From Betaproteobacteria bacterium UBA2293 (GTDB lineage Bacteria > Pseudomonadota > Gammaproteobacteria > Burkholderiales > Rhodocyclaceae): a stretch of DNA of 37,276 nucleotides. Every line of letters starts with the position of its first letter. Within the stretch, counting starts at the first letter, position 1. Positions 15,421-23,950 of the stretch are shown one piece after another. A program made the position numbers and the translations under genes. The notes beneath the pieces were generated by a model that worked only from the letters and a program-made list of their open reading frames with translations, was not told the DNA's origin and made no database searches. The stretch lies in the NCBI GenBank assembly GCA_002345845.1, contig DDWF01000276.1, forward strand, positions 1 through 37,276, read 5' to 3'.

Positions 15421-17802
15421 TCAGAACTCGTAGTTGAGGGTCAGACGGGCATTGCGCGCATCACCCTTGTAGAGGAAGGAACCCGAACGATAGGCGGCCA
15501 GGTAGTAGTCCTTGTCGAAGATGTTGCCGACATTCAGGCGCAGCTTGGTCTGCTTGTCGATCCGGTAGTCGGCGAACAGGTCCCACACCGTATAGGCCGG
15601 CACCGGCTGGCTATATTGACCACTGGCGTTGTAAGCGGCAGCGGTATCCGGCTGACCGGCGTACTTCTTGCCCTCGTACTTGACCGCCGTACCGAAACCG
15701 ATTTTCTGCGTTGCCTGATAGCGAACCTGAGCGGAGGCCGTGGTGTCGGCAAAGTTGCTCAGCGTCTTGCCTTCGTTGTTCGCGGTGAAGGAGTCGAGCA
15801 CCTTGGCCTTCATGAAGGTGACGCCGGCCTGGGCGCTCAGCTTGCTGGTGAGGTTGCCGGCCAGTCCGAACTCGATACCGAGGACGCGGTTCTTGCCGGT
15901 ATTGAAGGTGCCGGCGATGCCGTAATTTGCCCCCTCCATGACGTCCGACTTGACGATACGGAACAGCGCTGCCGTCGCCAGCAGCTTGCCATCCATCAGG
16001 TTCCATTTGGTACCCAGTTCCAGGTTCTCCGTCTTTTCCGGCTCGGCACCGGCGACCTGACCGTTGTAGGTGATCAGGCCTCCGTAGCCGCCACTGGTGC
16101 CAACGTCGGATTCGCCGCCATTGACATCCTGGGCCGTGGCGTAAGTGAAATAGACATTTGCATCGGGACGGAACTTCCAGGTGATGCCGAGATGGCCGTT
16201 CCACATGCCTTCGGTGTAGTCGTAATCACCCGTCTGCACGCCGGTCGTTGCATTCTGCGTGGTCAGCGAGATGTTGGTGCGGTCGTAGCGCAGGCCGGCA
16301 AAGGCCGTCCATTGCTCGTTCAGGTCAACCGTATCCATGATCGAGGCGGAAACGGTCTTGGCCCGCCAGTCCTGGTCCCAGTTGCCCTTGGCAATCTGCC
16401 GGTTCATCAGGTTGTCGAGTCCGTTGACCGCGTTGCCGTTGGCATCGCTGGCACACCAGGCATTGAGCACGGCACCACCACCGGTGATGCAGTTCTGCCC
16501 CGAATTGGTGATGCGATAGACGCCGTTGAGCACCTTGTGATCGGTGAACTCGAGGCCGAAAATGAATTCGTGCTTCATCCCGGCAATGTTCGTATCCCAG
16601 AACAGGTTGGTCTGGTTGGCGAAGTAATCGACCTCCTGCCAGCCGTTGTGCGTGCTCAGCGTCGTCGTCGCATAGACGCCGCCGGGGTTATTGACGCCGG
16701 TTGTGCTGCCGCGGGCGCCGGTCACGACATAGCCGTTTTCCGTCTGGCCGAGGCGGGTCAGGTTGGTGACGCGCAGATCCGGGGCGATCTTGAACTTCAG
16801 GCGGGCGGTCAGAGTATCGACATCGGATTTCTGGAAATCCTGCTCCTGGGCATAGACCGGCACGTGCTTGGCCGGCTTGCGATTAGGCAGAGTACCGAGC
16901 AGGTAGCTGCCGAGATCGGGATTGTCCTCGGCGCGCAGGCCGTAATAATCGATGATCAGATCGGTCTTGTCGTTCAGCTTGAACAGGCCGGACAGGGCCA
17001 CGCCTTTGCGCTCGCGGTCGGTCGGCGCGCGGTCCGGCACTTCCTCGTAGCCGTACAGGACATTGGCGCGCAGGGCGAAGTTGTCGCTGAAGACATGATT
17101 GGCATCGAGGGTCACCCGGGTATGGCGATCAGTGCCGACACCGGTGGAAATCTTGGTGAAATCGTAATCGGTCGTCGCCTGCTTGGTCACCGAATTGATC
17201 GCGCCACCGGCCGTACCGCGGCCGGCAAAGCTGGAGTTCGGTCCCTTGGAGATTTCCACCTGCTCGACGGCAAAGCTTTCGCGGACACTCATGCCGGGAT
17301 CGCGCATGCCGTCGACAAAGACGTCGCTGCGCGCTTCCTGGCCGCGGATGATGTAGCGATCGCCAAAGGCGTTGCCGTTCTCACCGGTACCCAGCGTGAT
17401 GCCGGGCTGGGCGTCGAGAATCTCGCGCAGGTCGGTGTAGCCGGAATCTTCGATCTGCGTCTTGGTCAGTACCGAGATATTGGCCGGCACTTCGGCCAGC
17501 GGCCGCTGGTGCCGTTCGTCGCCGGAATACTTGGCCTTGTACGGCGCGTCCGGTTCAGCATAGGGATTGTGGTCGATGACCCGTTCGACGACGGTCACCG
17601 CCTGCATTTCGACTTCACCAGCGGCGGTCGTTTCGGCAAGCCCGGCAACCGGCATCAGCATCGCCGTCGAGATGCCGACCGCCACACCGGTTTTCTTCAT
17701 CGTCGCCGGCAATCCGCCCTGGATGCGGAAACTGGCCGGCAGGCGGGCCTTGTTGGAACGTACGGGTGCCTGCTCCAGCAGGCTGGTTTGATCTGCGCTC
17801 AT
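15421..17802 (-). CDS. TonB-dependent catecholate-type siderophore receptor
   Basis: Outer-membrane receptor of 793 residues. The plug domain spans about 95-225 (PANISVLTKTQIEDSGYTDL, RYIIRGQEARSDVFVDGMRD, VEISKGPNSSFAGRGTAGG), followed by a 22-strand barrel ending in LTLNYEF with the terminal Phe. A TonB-box-like segment EMQAVTVVE lies near 65. It resembles the Fiu/PiuA group by eye. About 34 residues precede the real signal sequence (MKKTGVAVGISTAMLMPVAG), so either the signal is extended or translation starts at the internal Met (about 17700); the longer start has AAGGA upstream and the internal one has no good site. It leads the Fur-controlled operon. Confidence 0.93.
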   Translation of the reverse strand: MSADQTSLLEQAPVRSNKARLPASFRIQGGLPATMKKTGVAVGISTAMLMPVAGLAETTAAGEVEMQAVTVVERVIDHNPYAEPDAPYKAKYSGDERHQRPLAEVPANISVLTKTQIEDSGYTDLREILDAQPGITLGTGENGNAFGDRYIIRGQEARSDVFVDGMRDPGMSVRESFAVEQVEISKGPNSSFAGRGTAGGAINSVTKQATTDYDFTKISTGVGTDRHTRVTLDANHVFSDNFALRANVLYGYEEVPDRAPTDRERKGVALSGLFKLNDKTDLIIDYYGLRAEDNPDLGSYLLGTLPNRKPAKHVPVYAQEQDFQKSDVDTLTARLKFKIAPDLRVTNLTRLGQTENGYVVTGARGSTTGVNNPGGVYATTTLSTHNGWQEVDYFANQTNLFWDTNIAGMKHEFIFGLEFTDHKVLNGVYRITNSGQNCITGGGAVLNAWCASDANGNAVNGLDNLMNRQIAKGNWDQDWRAKTVSASIMDTVDLNEQWTAFAGLRYDRTNISLTTQNATTGVQTGDYDYTEGMWNGHLGITWKFRPDANVYFTYATAQDVNGGESDVGTSGGYGGLITYNGQVAGAEPEKTENLELGTKWNLMDGKLLATAALFRIVKSDVMEGANYGIAGTFNTGKNRVLGIEFGLAGNLTSKLSAQAGVTFMKAKVLDSFTANNEGKTLSNFADTTASAQVRYQATQKIGFGTAVKYEGKKYAGQPDTAAAYNASGQYSQPVPAYTVWDLFADYRIDKQTKLRLNVGNIFDKDYYLAAYRSGSFLYKGDARNARLTLNYEF

Positions 17803-17869
17803 TACGCTCAGTCCTTGTACAAAAAGTTGGGGGCTGGCTGGCTGGCGTAATGGCTGGCTTGCCTACATA

Positions 17870-17892
17870 CAATTGAGAATATATCTCAATTG
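17870..17892. promoter_or_regulatory. Fur-box-like operator
   Basis: A near-perfect palindrome: CAATTGAGA, 5 bases (ATATA), TCTCAATTG. It resembles Fur boxes of the form TTGAGAATnATTCTCAA. It covers the -10 element of the promoter at 17878-17906 and lies 68 bases before the siderophore-receptor start, so iron-loaded Fur should block transcription of the four-gene iron operon. Confidence 0.75.
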
Positions 17893-17906
17893 CACCTTTG
17901 TAACAA
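17878..17906 (-). promoter_or_regulatory. Sigma70 promoter of the iron operon
   Basis: On the minus strand TTGTTA (17906-17901), a 17-base spacer and TATATT (17883-17878). The predicted start lies near 17871, leaving a leader of about 70 bases. The -10 is inside the Fur-box palindrome. Confidence 0.7.
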
Positions 17907-17951
17907 GCGGTGACAGATCAACTGCGCGGTACTCACCGCGCAAGAACAACT

Positions 17952-19016
17952 TCAGGAAACCGTGATGGCCGGCTCTCCTTCGACGACCTCGCCGATCACT
18001 GAGACATGGGTAAAGCCCTGCTGCAGGAAAATCGAGAGAATTTCCGTGACACTTTCCGGAGCGCAGGAAACGAGCAGGCCGCCGGAAGTCTGCGGATCGC
18101 TGAGCAGGGTTCTGGCGCTTTCGCCCAGACCTTTACCCAGTTTGACCAGGGAACCATAGCTGTCCCAGTTGCGGCCCGAGGCACCGGTCTTGAAACCACT
18201 TTCCACCAGTTCGACGGCCCGCGGCAGTAGCGGAATGTCCTGGAAGCGCAGGCGGGCGGCGACGCCGCTGCCGCGGCAGATTTCCGCCAGGTGGCCGAGC
18301 ACGCCGAAGCCGGTGACATCGGTCACGGCATGGACGCCGTCGAGACAGGCGAGCAGCGGTCCCGGCGTATTGAGCTGGGTGGTGCTGGCCAGCATCGTCT
18401 CGTAATCGGCTACATGTAGCGCATCCTTCTTCAACGCCGCGCTATAGACGCCGACGCCGACGGCCTTGCCGAGGATCAGTTTGTCGCCCGGACGGGCGGC
18501 GGAATTGCGTTTGAGGTGGGCGGGATTGACGATACCGATGACGACCAGGCCGTAGATCGGCTCGACCGAATCGATGGTGTGGCCGCCGGCAATGGGTATG
18601 CCGGCCTGCCGGCAGACGGCCGCCCCGCCTTCGAGAATGGCGCCGATGGTGGCCAGTGGCAGCACGTTGACCGGCATGCCGACCAGGGCCAGGGCGAACA
18701 AGGGCGTACCGCCCATGGCGTAGATATCGGAGATGGCGTTGGTGGCGGCGATGCGACCGAAGTCGTGCGGATCATCGACGATCGGCATGAAGAAATCAGT
18801 GGTGGCAACGATCGCCTGATTTGCGTTGATCTGATAGACCGCCGCATCGTCACTGGTTTCGGTACCGACCAGCAATTGCGGCGGGACGATACCGGGAGCG
18901 ACGCCGGCGAGGATTTTTTCGAGCACGGCCGGGGCGATCTTGCAGCCGCAGCCGCCGCCATGGGAGAGCTGGGTCAGTCGTGGCGGGACGTTCGGCTCGA
19001 TTTTTTTGCCATTCAT
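17952..19016 (-). CDS. selD: Selenophosphate synthetase (selenide, water dikinase)
   Basis: ATP-dependent enzyme of 354 residues that makes selenophosphate for selenocysteine tRNA and 2-selenouridine tRNA. The catalytic loop HGGGCGCKI (about 20-28) carries Cys at the position that is Sec or Cys in the family, followed by Lys. ATP/Mg residues appear in TSDDAAVY, ATTDFFMPIVDDPHDFGRIAA and GGHTID. ATG at 19016 is preferred to the preceding TTG. It is the last gene of the hemN-exporter-copA-GGDEF-copZ-selD run, nine bases from the copper chaperone gene. No selA or selB lies in the window, so which selenium product is made cannot be told here. Confidence 0.95.
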   Translation of the reverse strand: MNGKKIEPNVPPRLTQLSHGGGCGCKIAPAVLEKILAGVAPGIVPPQLLVGTETSDDAAVYQINANQAIVATTDFFMPIVDDPHDFGRIAATNAISDIYAMGGTPLFALALVGMPVNVLPLATIGAILEGGAAVCRQAGIPIAGGHTIDSVEPIYGLVVIGIVNPAHLKRNSAARPGDKLILGKAVGVGVYSAALKKDALHVADYETMLASTTQLNTPGPLLACLDGVHAVTDVTGFGVLGHLAEICRGSGVAARLRFQDIPLLPRAVELVESGFKTGASGRNWDSYGSLVKLGKGLGESARTLLSDPQTSGGLLVSCAPESVTEILSIFLQQGFTHVSVIGEVVEGEPAITVS

Positions 19017-19028
19017 CAATCAGCGTCC

Positions 19029-19235
19029 TTATTCGGCGTCGAAACCGGCGTCTTCGATCGCCGCCAGCAGATCGCCACGGGCGATCTGCGCCGGATCGAA
19101 ACTGACCCGCGCCTCGCCGGCCGCCAGTGAAACCTCGGCGGCAGTAACCCCGGCCAGAGCGCCTAGCACCCCGGCAATATTGCCGACGCAACCCTGGCAG
19201 CTCATGCCGCCGATCTTGATCAATGTTTCTTCCAT
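19029..19235 (-). CDS. Heavy-metal-associated domain protein (CopZ-like chaperone)
   Basis: Single HMA domain of 68 residues, ferredoxin-like fold, with the metal-binding motif GGMSCQGCVGNI (Cys13 and Cys16) and the family ending AIEDAGFDAE. It probably shuttles Cu(I) to or from the CopA-type ATPase encoded two genes upstream. Its Shine-Dalgarno (AAGGAGTAGGAC) lies inside the last codons of the GGDEF-EAL gene, which ends 3 bp before it, so the two are coupled. Copper specificity is inferred from motif and neighbours. Confidence 0.9.
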   Translation of the reverse strand: MEETLIKIGGMSCQGCVGNIAGVLGALAGVTAAEVSLAAGEARVSFDPAQIARGDLLAAIEDAGFDAE

Positions 19236-19238
19236 GTC

Positions 19239-20996
19239 CTACTCCTTGTACAGAAAGGGCTGCTGCTTCAGCAAGCCGATGATTTTATCGCCCGGCAAGG
19301 CCCGGCTGAAGAGAAAGCCTTGCGCCATATCGCAATCCATTGCCTGCAACAAGGCCAGTTGCTCGCGCGTCTCGACGCCTTCGGCCAGCACCGTCAGGCG
19401 CAGGTTACGCCCCATGCTGACGATGGTCGAGGCGATCGCCCGGTCGTCGGCATCGGTCTCCAGATCGCGGACGAAGGAGCGGTCGATCTTCAATTTGCTG
19501 ACCGGGAAACGCTTCAAATAGGCAAGCGAGGAATAACCGGTGCCGAAATCGTCGATCGACAATTCGACGCCCATCCGGTGCAGGGCCGTCAGTGTACCAA
19601 TATGGATGTCGGCATCGTGCATCACCGTGCGTTCGGTGACTTCCAGTTCGAGCAGCGACGGATCGAGTCCGGATGTCGCCAGTGCGCCGGCCACCGCCTC
19701 GACGAACCCGGCCTGACGGAACTGCACCGGCGCCACGTTGACCGCCATGAGCAGCGGCGGCAAACCGGCATCGATCCAGGCCTGCGCCTGCCGGCAGGCT
19801 TCGCCGAGCACCCAGTCGCCAAGCGGGTTGATCAGCCCGGTATCCTCGGCCACCTGAATGAAACGGTCGGGCATGATCATGCCCAGCTCCGGATGGCGCC
19901 AGCGGATCAGCGCCTCGACGCCGATGATCAGGCCGCTGCTCAGACTGACCAGCGGCTGGTAGTGCAATTCGAATTCCTGCTGCTTGACGGCCCGGCGCAG
20001 GCTGCTCTCCAGCATCAGGCGCTCGAGGGTGGCGGTATTCATTTCCGCCGCATAAAACTGGAAGGTATTGCGCCCCAGTTCCTTGGCCTTGTACATCGCC
20101 GCATCGGCATTGCGCAGCAGGGTCTCGGTGTCCTTGCCATCCTGCGGACACATGGCAACGCCGATCGACGGTGTCACCGTCAGATCGTGACCGGCGACGA
20201 CGAAGGGCACGTTGCACTCCTCGACCAGCCGCCGCGCGACATCGATGGCCGAGGCCGCAGGGATACCCGGCAGGGCCAGGATGAATTCGTCACCGCCCAG
20301 GCGTGCCAGCGTATCGATCTTGCGCACCGCTCCAGCCAGGCGACTGGCGACGGCGCAGAGCAATTCGTCACCGACGCTGTGACCGAGCGAGTCGTTGATC
20401 CGCTTGAAATGATCGAGGTCGAGAAAAAGCAGGGCGAACGGCGTTTCGTCGCGTTCGGCCGCGGCCAGCAACTGGCTGATGCGATCATTGAGCAGGCGCC
20501 GGTTGGGCAAGCCGGTCAGGGCATCGAAATCGGCCAGCTCGCGGATCTTCGCCTCAGCCGCTTTCTGCGCCGTCATGTCGAGCACGGTACCGACGGTGGC
20601 CGGCGCACCGGCAAAGGCCGACGGCGCGCTGACCACGGTGACCGGAAACTCGGAGCCATCCCGCCGCCGGGCAAGCAGCGTGCAGGAATGAATCGGGTGT
20701 CCTTCGCCATTCCCGGCGCCATCCTGCCACTGGTGGGCGAGCGAATCGCCGAGCATCAAGTCGAGCGGACGGCACTTGCCGATCAGTTCGGCGGCCGAGT
20801 AGCCGAACATGCCCAGAAAGAAGGGATTGACGTAACGAAACACGCCATCCTGCAGCAGGTAGATACCGACCTGGGCAGCATCCATTGCCGCGGCAAAGCC
20901 CGGCTCCAGCGCCAATTCCCGAACGGCAGTGACCGACAAGGCGAGAACCGTGCCGACGTCCTGCGCCTGAGGTTCCCTGCCGCCTCCCCTCGCCAT
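19239..20996 (-). CDS. PAS-GGDEF-EAL cyclic-di-GMP enzyme
   Basis: Cytoplasmic c-di-GMP protein of 585 residues. A PAS domain covers about 33-155 (GVFRYVNPFFLGMFGYSAAE). A GGDEF domain runs about 160-320 with intact RLGGDEFIL and an inhibitory I-site RKID five residues before it. An EAL domain runs about 330-580 with GVEALIRW, ELEVTERT, DDFGTGYSSL and KIDRSFVRD. Both diguanylate cyclase and phosphodiesterase sites look intact. No membrane segment or signal peptide is evident. The start may be the ATG at 20996 or the GTG one codon earlier; both follow GGGAG. It sits between copA and the copper chaperone, an unusual place. Which activity dominates cannot be told. Confidence 0.92.
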   Translation of the reverse strand: MARGGGREPQAQDVGTVLALSVTAVRELALEPGFAAAMDAAQVGIYLLQDGVFRYVNPFFLGMFGYSAAELIGKCRPLDLMLGDSLAHQWQDGAGNGEGHPIHSCTLLARRRDGSEFPVTVVSAPSAFAGAPATVGTVLDMTAQKAAEAKIRELADFDALTGLPNRRLLNDRISQLLAAAERDETPFALLFLDLDHFKRINDSLGHSVGDELLCAVASRLAGAVRKIDTLARLGGDEFILALPGIPAASAIDVARRLVEECNVPFVVAGHDLTVTPSIGVAMCPQDGKDTETLLRNADAAMYKAKELGRNTFQFYAAEMNTATLERLMLESSLRRAVKQQEFELHYQPLVSLSSGLIIGVEALIRWRHPELGMIMPDRFIQVAEDTGLINPLGDWVLGEACRQAQAWIDAGLPPLLMAVNVAPVQFRQAGFVEAVAGALATSGLDPSLLELEVTERTVMHDADIHIGTLTALHRMGVELSIDDFGTGYSSLAYLKRFPVSKLKIDRSFVRDLETDADDRAIASTIVSMGRNLRLTVLAEGVETREQLALLQAMDCDMAQGFLFSRALPGDKIIGLLKQQPFLYKE

Positions 20997-21014
20997 CACG
21001 CTCCCTGGTTGCTT

Positions 21015-23216
21015 TTATCTACCCGCCGGTCGCCAGCGCTTGAGCAACAGTGAATTGCTCACCACGGATACCGAACTGAGGGCCATCGCCGCCCCCGCCA
21101 CCACCGGATTGAGAAAGCCGAAGGCCGCGAGGGGAATGCCAAGTACATTGTAAATGAAGGCAAAGAAAAGATTCTGCCGAATCTTGCCGAGCGTTGCCGC
21201 AGAAAGGTCTATGGCATCGGCCACGGCCAGCAGGTCACTGCGGATCAGCGTCAGGTCGGCCGCCTCCACCGCCGCATCCGAACCGGCACCGATGGCCAGG
21301 CCGACATCGGCGGCCGCCAGCGCTGGCGCGTCGTTGATGCCATCGCCGACCATGGCCACCACCGCCCCGCCCTGTTTCAGCTCACTCACCGCCGCCGCCT
21401 TGTCACCGGGCAGGATGCCGGCGCGGAACTCGTCGATACCGGCCTCGGCAGCGATGGCCGCGGCCGTCGCCGCATTGTCGCCGGTCAGCATGACCACGCG
21501 GATGCCCCGTCGGCGCAGGCGCTCAATCGCTGCCCGCGAGGTCGGTCGCAAGGCATCGGCGATGGCGAACAGGGCCAGCACTTCTTCGCCCTCGGCCAAC
21601 CCGACCACCGTCTTGCCGGCCTGCTGCAGGGTCAATACCGATTCATCGGCCGCCACGCCAAGCCAGTCGGGCGAGCCGAGACGCAGGCTGCGGCCATCGA
21701 CGGAGCCGGAAACACCATGACCCGGCTCAGCAAGGAAACCGGTGGCCGCTGCCAGGGGGGCATCACCGGCGGCGGCAATGATGGCGCGCGCCAGCGGGTG
21801 CTCGGAATTGTGCTCGAGCGCCGCCGCCAGGCGCAGCGCCTCGTCGCGCCCGGCAGCTCGGGCGACGACATCGGTCACCACCGGCGCCCCGAGCGTCAGC
21901 GTGCCGGTCTTGTCGAGGGCCAGCACGGAAATTTTCTCGGCCCGTTCCAACGCCTCGGCATTACGCACCAGGATGCCGGCCCGCGCCCCCTGGCCGGTAC
22001 CGACCATGATCGCCGTCGGCGTCGCCAGCCCGAGCGCACACGGGCAGGCGATGACCAGCACAGCAACGGCATTGACCAGCGCCTGGGCAAAATCGCCACT
22101 CTGCCACCACCAGCCGAGCAGCGTGACCAGGGCGATGGCACAAACCACCGGCACGAAGATGCCGGAAATGCGATCGGCCAGTCGTTGCACCGGCGCCTTC
22201 GAACCCTGGGCCTCGCCGACCAGACGGATGATCCCGGCCAGGAGCGTCTGCTCGCCGACGCCGGTGGCCCGGCAGCGCAGCGCCCCCTGGGCATTGACCG
22301 TCGCCGCGAAGACGCGGTCGCCCGGCGCCTTGCCGACCGGCATGCTCTCGCCGGTCAGCATCGCCTCATCGATACTCGACTGACCATCGATCACCTCGCC
22401 ATCGACCGGCACGCTTTCGCCCGGACGGACCAGGAAGACATCGCCGGGCATCAGGCTGTCGACCGCCATCTCGATCCACTGACCGTCGCGCTCGACGCGC
22501 GCCGTCTTCGGCTGCAGGCGGATCAGCGCCTCGATCGCCTCCGAGGTCCGGGCCTTGGCCCGCGCTTCCAGCAGCTTGCCGAGCAGAACCAGGGTGATGA
22601 CCGCGGCGCCGCCCTCGAAATAGACATGCTGATCAAGGCCGAACAGCGTGACCACGGTCGAGAAGCCCCAGGCCATGCTGGTGCCGAGGGCGACCAGTAC
22701 GTCCATGTTGGCACCACCGGCACGCAGCGTCTTCCAGGCACCGTCGTAGAAACGCCAGCCGATCCAGAATTGCACCGGCGTCGCCAGCAGCAATTGCAGC
22801 CAGCGCGGCAGTTCGTTCTGATGCCCGTGTTCGCCGAACATGAACAGCATCTGGCCAACCAGCGGCAGCGTCAGCGCTACCGAAACCCAGAAGCGCCTGC
22901 TTTCATGTTGGTAGGCCAGAAGCTTCGCCTGCTTTTCCCGCTCGCGCGTGCCGGCGTCGACCAGACTGGCGGAAAAACCCGCCTTGGCCACGGCAGCGAT
23001 CACCGCTGCCGACTCGACGGCACCTTCCAGGCGAACGCGCGCCCGCTCGGCAGCCAGATTGACGTTGGCGCGCATGCCCGGCTGGCGGTTGAGCACCTTT
23101 TCCAGGCGCGTTGAACAGGCAGCGCAGGTCATGCCGCCGATGGCGAATTCGACCACCCGTGCATCTGCCGACTCCCCGGCAGGCACCTGATCGGCGACAG
23201 GCGAAGAAGAACTCAT
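21015..23216 (-). CDS. copA: Copper-translocating P1B-type ATPase
   Basis: Inner-membrane Cu(I) ATPase of 733 residues. One N-terminal HMA domain carries GGMTCAACS (about 27-35). Transmembrane helices follow, with the CPC transport motif ([17 protein letters not shown], about 405). Then come the phosphorylation site DKTGTLT (about 448), the HP of HNSEHPLA, the GDNAATA hinge and [14 protein letters not shown]. The HMA and CPC combination marks the copper branch. It exports copper and may supply cytochrome oxidase assembly in this context: next to the TauE/SafE protein, HemN and Fnr, as in cbb3-oxidase maturation clusters (CcoI/CtpA roles). ATG at 23216 follows AGGAG. 12 bp separate it from the exporter gene. 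Confidence 0.95.
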   Translation of the reverse strand: MSSSSPVADQVPAGESADARVVEFAIGGMTCAACSTRLEKVLNRQPGMRANVNLAAERARVRLEGAVESAAVIAAVAKAGFSASLVDAGTREREKQAKLLAYQHESRRFWVSVALTLPLVGQMLFMFGEHGHQNELPRWLQLLLATPVQFWIGWRFYDGAWKTLRAGGANMDVLVALGTSMAWGFSTVVTLFGLDQHVYFEGGAAVITLVLLGKLLEARAKARTSEAIEALIRLQPKTARVERDGQWIEMAVDSLMPGDVFLVRPGESVPVDGEVIDGQSSIDEAMLTGESMPVGKAPGDRVFAATVNAQGALRCRATGVGEQTLLAGIIRLVGEAQGSKAPVQRLADRISGIFVPVVCAIALVTLLGWWWQSGDFAQALVNAVAVLVIACPCALGLATPTAIMVGTGQGARAGILVRNAEALERAEKISVLALDKTGTLTLGAPVVTDVVARAAGRDEALRLAAALEHNSEHPLARAIIAAAGDAPLAAATGFLAEPGHGVSGSVDGRSLRLGSPDWLGVAADESVLTLQQAGKTVVGLAEGEEVLALFAIADALRPTSRAAIERLRRRGIRVVMLTGDNAATAAAIAAEAGIDEFRAGILPGDKAAAVSELKQGGAVVAMVGDGINDAPALAAADVGLAIGAGSDAAVEAADLTLIRSDLLAVADAIDLSAATLGKIRQNLFFAFIYNVLGIPLAAFGFLNPVVAGAAMALSSVSVVSNSLLLKRWRPAGR

Positions 23217-23228
23217 CAGCAGCGACTC

Positions 23229-23888
23229 CTATTGACGTATCAACGCCAGCAAACCGTACAGGCCGAAACCAAGCACCAGCAAGCCGGACAATGTCCTGAC
23301 CACGGGCCGGCGGACAAATTCATTCAATCGCGCAAAAAGTATGCCGGCGAGCAGCAGGTTGGGTAGCGTACCGAGGCCGAAGAGCAACATCAGCAGCGCT
23401 CCCCGACTCGCCGAACCAGCCGTCAGCGAACTCGCCAGGGCGCTGTACACAAGGCCGCAGGGCAGCCAACCCCAGAGCAGACCCAGCGGCAGCGCCTGGC
23501 CAATCGTGCGCGCCGGCAGGAAACGGCGGGTCAGGGGCTGCAGGCGCCGCCACAGGTGCTGACCGGCGCGCTCGGTGAAGGCCAGCGCACGGGTCACGCC
23601 AAGCAGGTAGAGGCCGAGCGCAACGAGCATCAGATTGGCCAGCAGATAGAGCACCAGACGCACCGGCATCTGCCCTTCCAGACTCATGCTGGCCGCCCCC
23701 AGCGCCCCGGCGGCGGCACCAGCAGCCGTGTAGGAAAGGATGCGGCCGGCGTTGTAAGCCAGGTGCATGCTCCAGCGGCCGGGCGCCCCCATCGACAGGG
23801 CACCGACGATGCCGCCACACATGCCGACACAATGGGTACCGCCGAGCAGGCCGACCAAAAACAGAGCGAGGTAGCCGGAATCAGGCAT
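23229..23888 (-). CDS. TauE/SafE-family membrane protein (cbb3/copper-associated type)
   Basis: Integral membrane protein of 219 residues with about six helices. The opening LVGLLGGTHCVGMCGG and a second motif LWGWLPCGLVYSAL mark the subgroup found beside copper ATPases and cbb3 oxidase maturation genes, rather than true sulfite exporters. The His/Cys/Met cluster in GTHCVGMCGG could bind copper. It lies 62 bp after hemN and 12 bp before copA on the same strand. The ribosome site is weak. A role in copper or thiol handling for oxidase assembly is inferred from the neighbourhood. Confidence 0.86.
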   Translation of the reverse strand: MPDSGYLALFLVGLLGGTHCVGMCGGIVGALSMGAPGRWSMHLAYNAGRILSYTAAGAAAGALGAASMSLEGQMPVRLVLYLLANLMLVALGLYLLGVTRALAFTERAGQHLWRRLQPLTRRFLPARTIGQALPLGLLWGWLPCGLVYSALASSLTAGSASRGALLMLLFGLGTLPNLLLAGILFARLNEFVRRPVVRTLSGLLVLGFGLYGLLALIRQ

Positions 23889-23950
23889 GAGAGAACGGGA
23901 TCAGGGCAAAGCGGCGAGTTTAACGCGCCCGCCCCGTCCCCGCACGGACC

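Noticed and set aside
15616..17850. Very long plus-strand open frame (744 codons) opposite the siderophore receptor
   Set aside because: It mirrors a clear TonB receptor on the other strand, has no recognisable domain and is the usual antisense shadow of GC-rich coding DNA.
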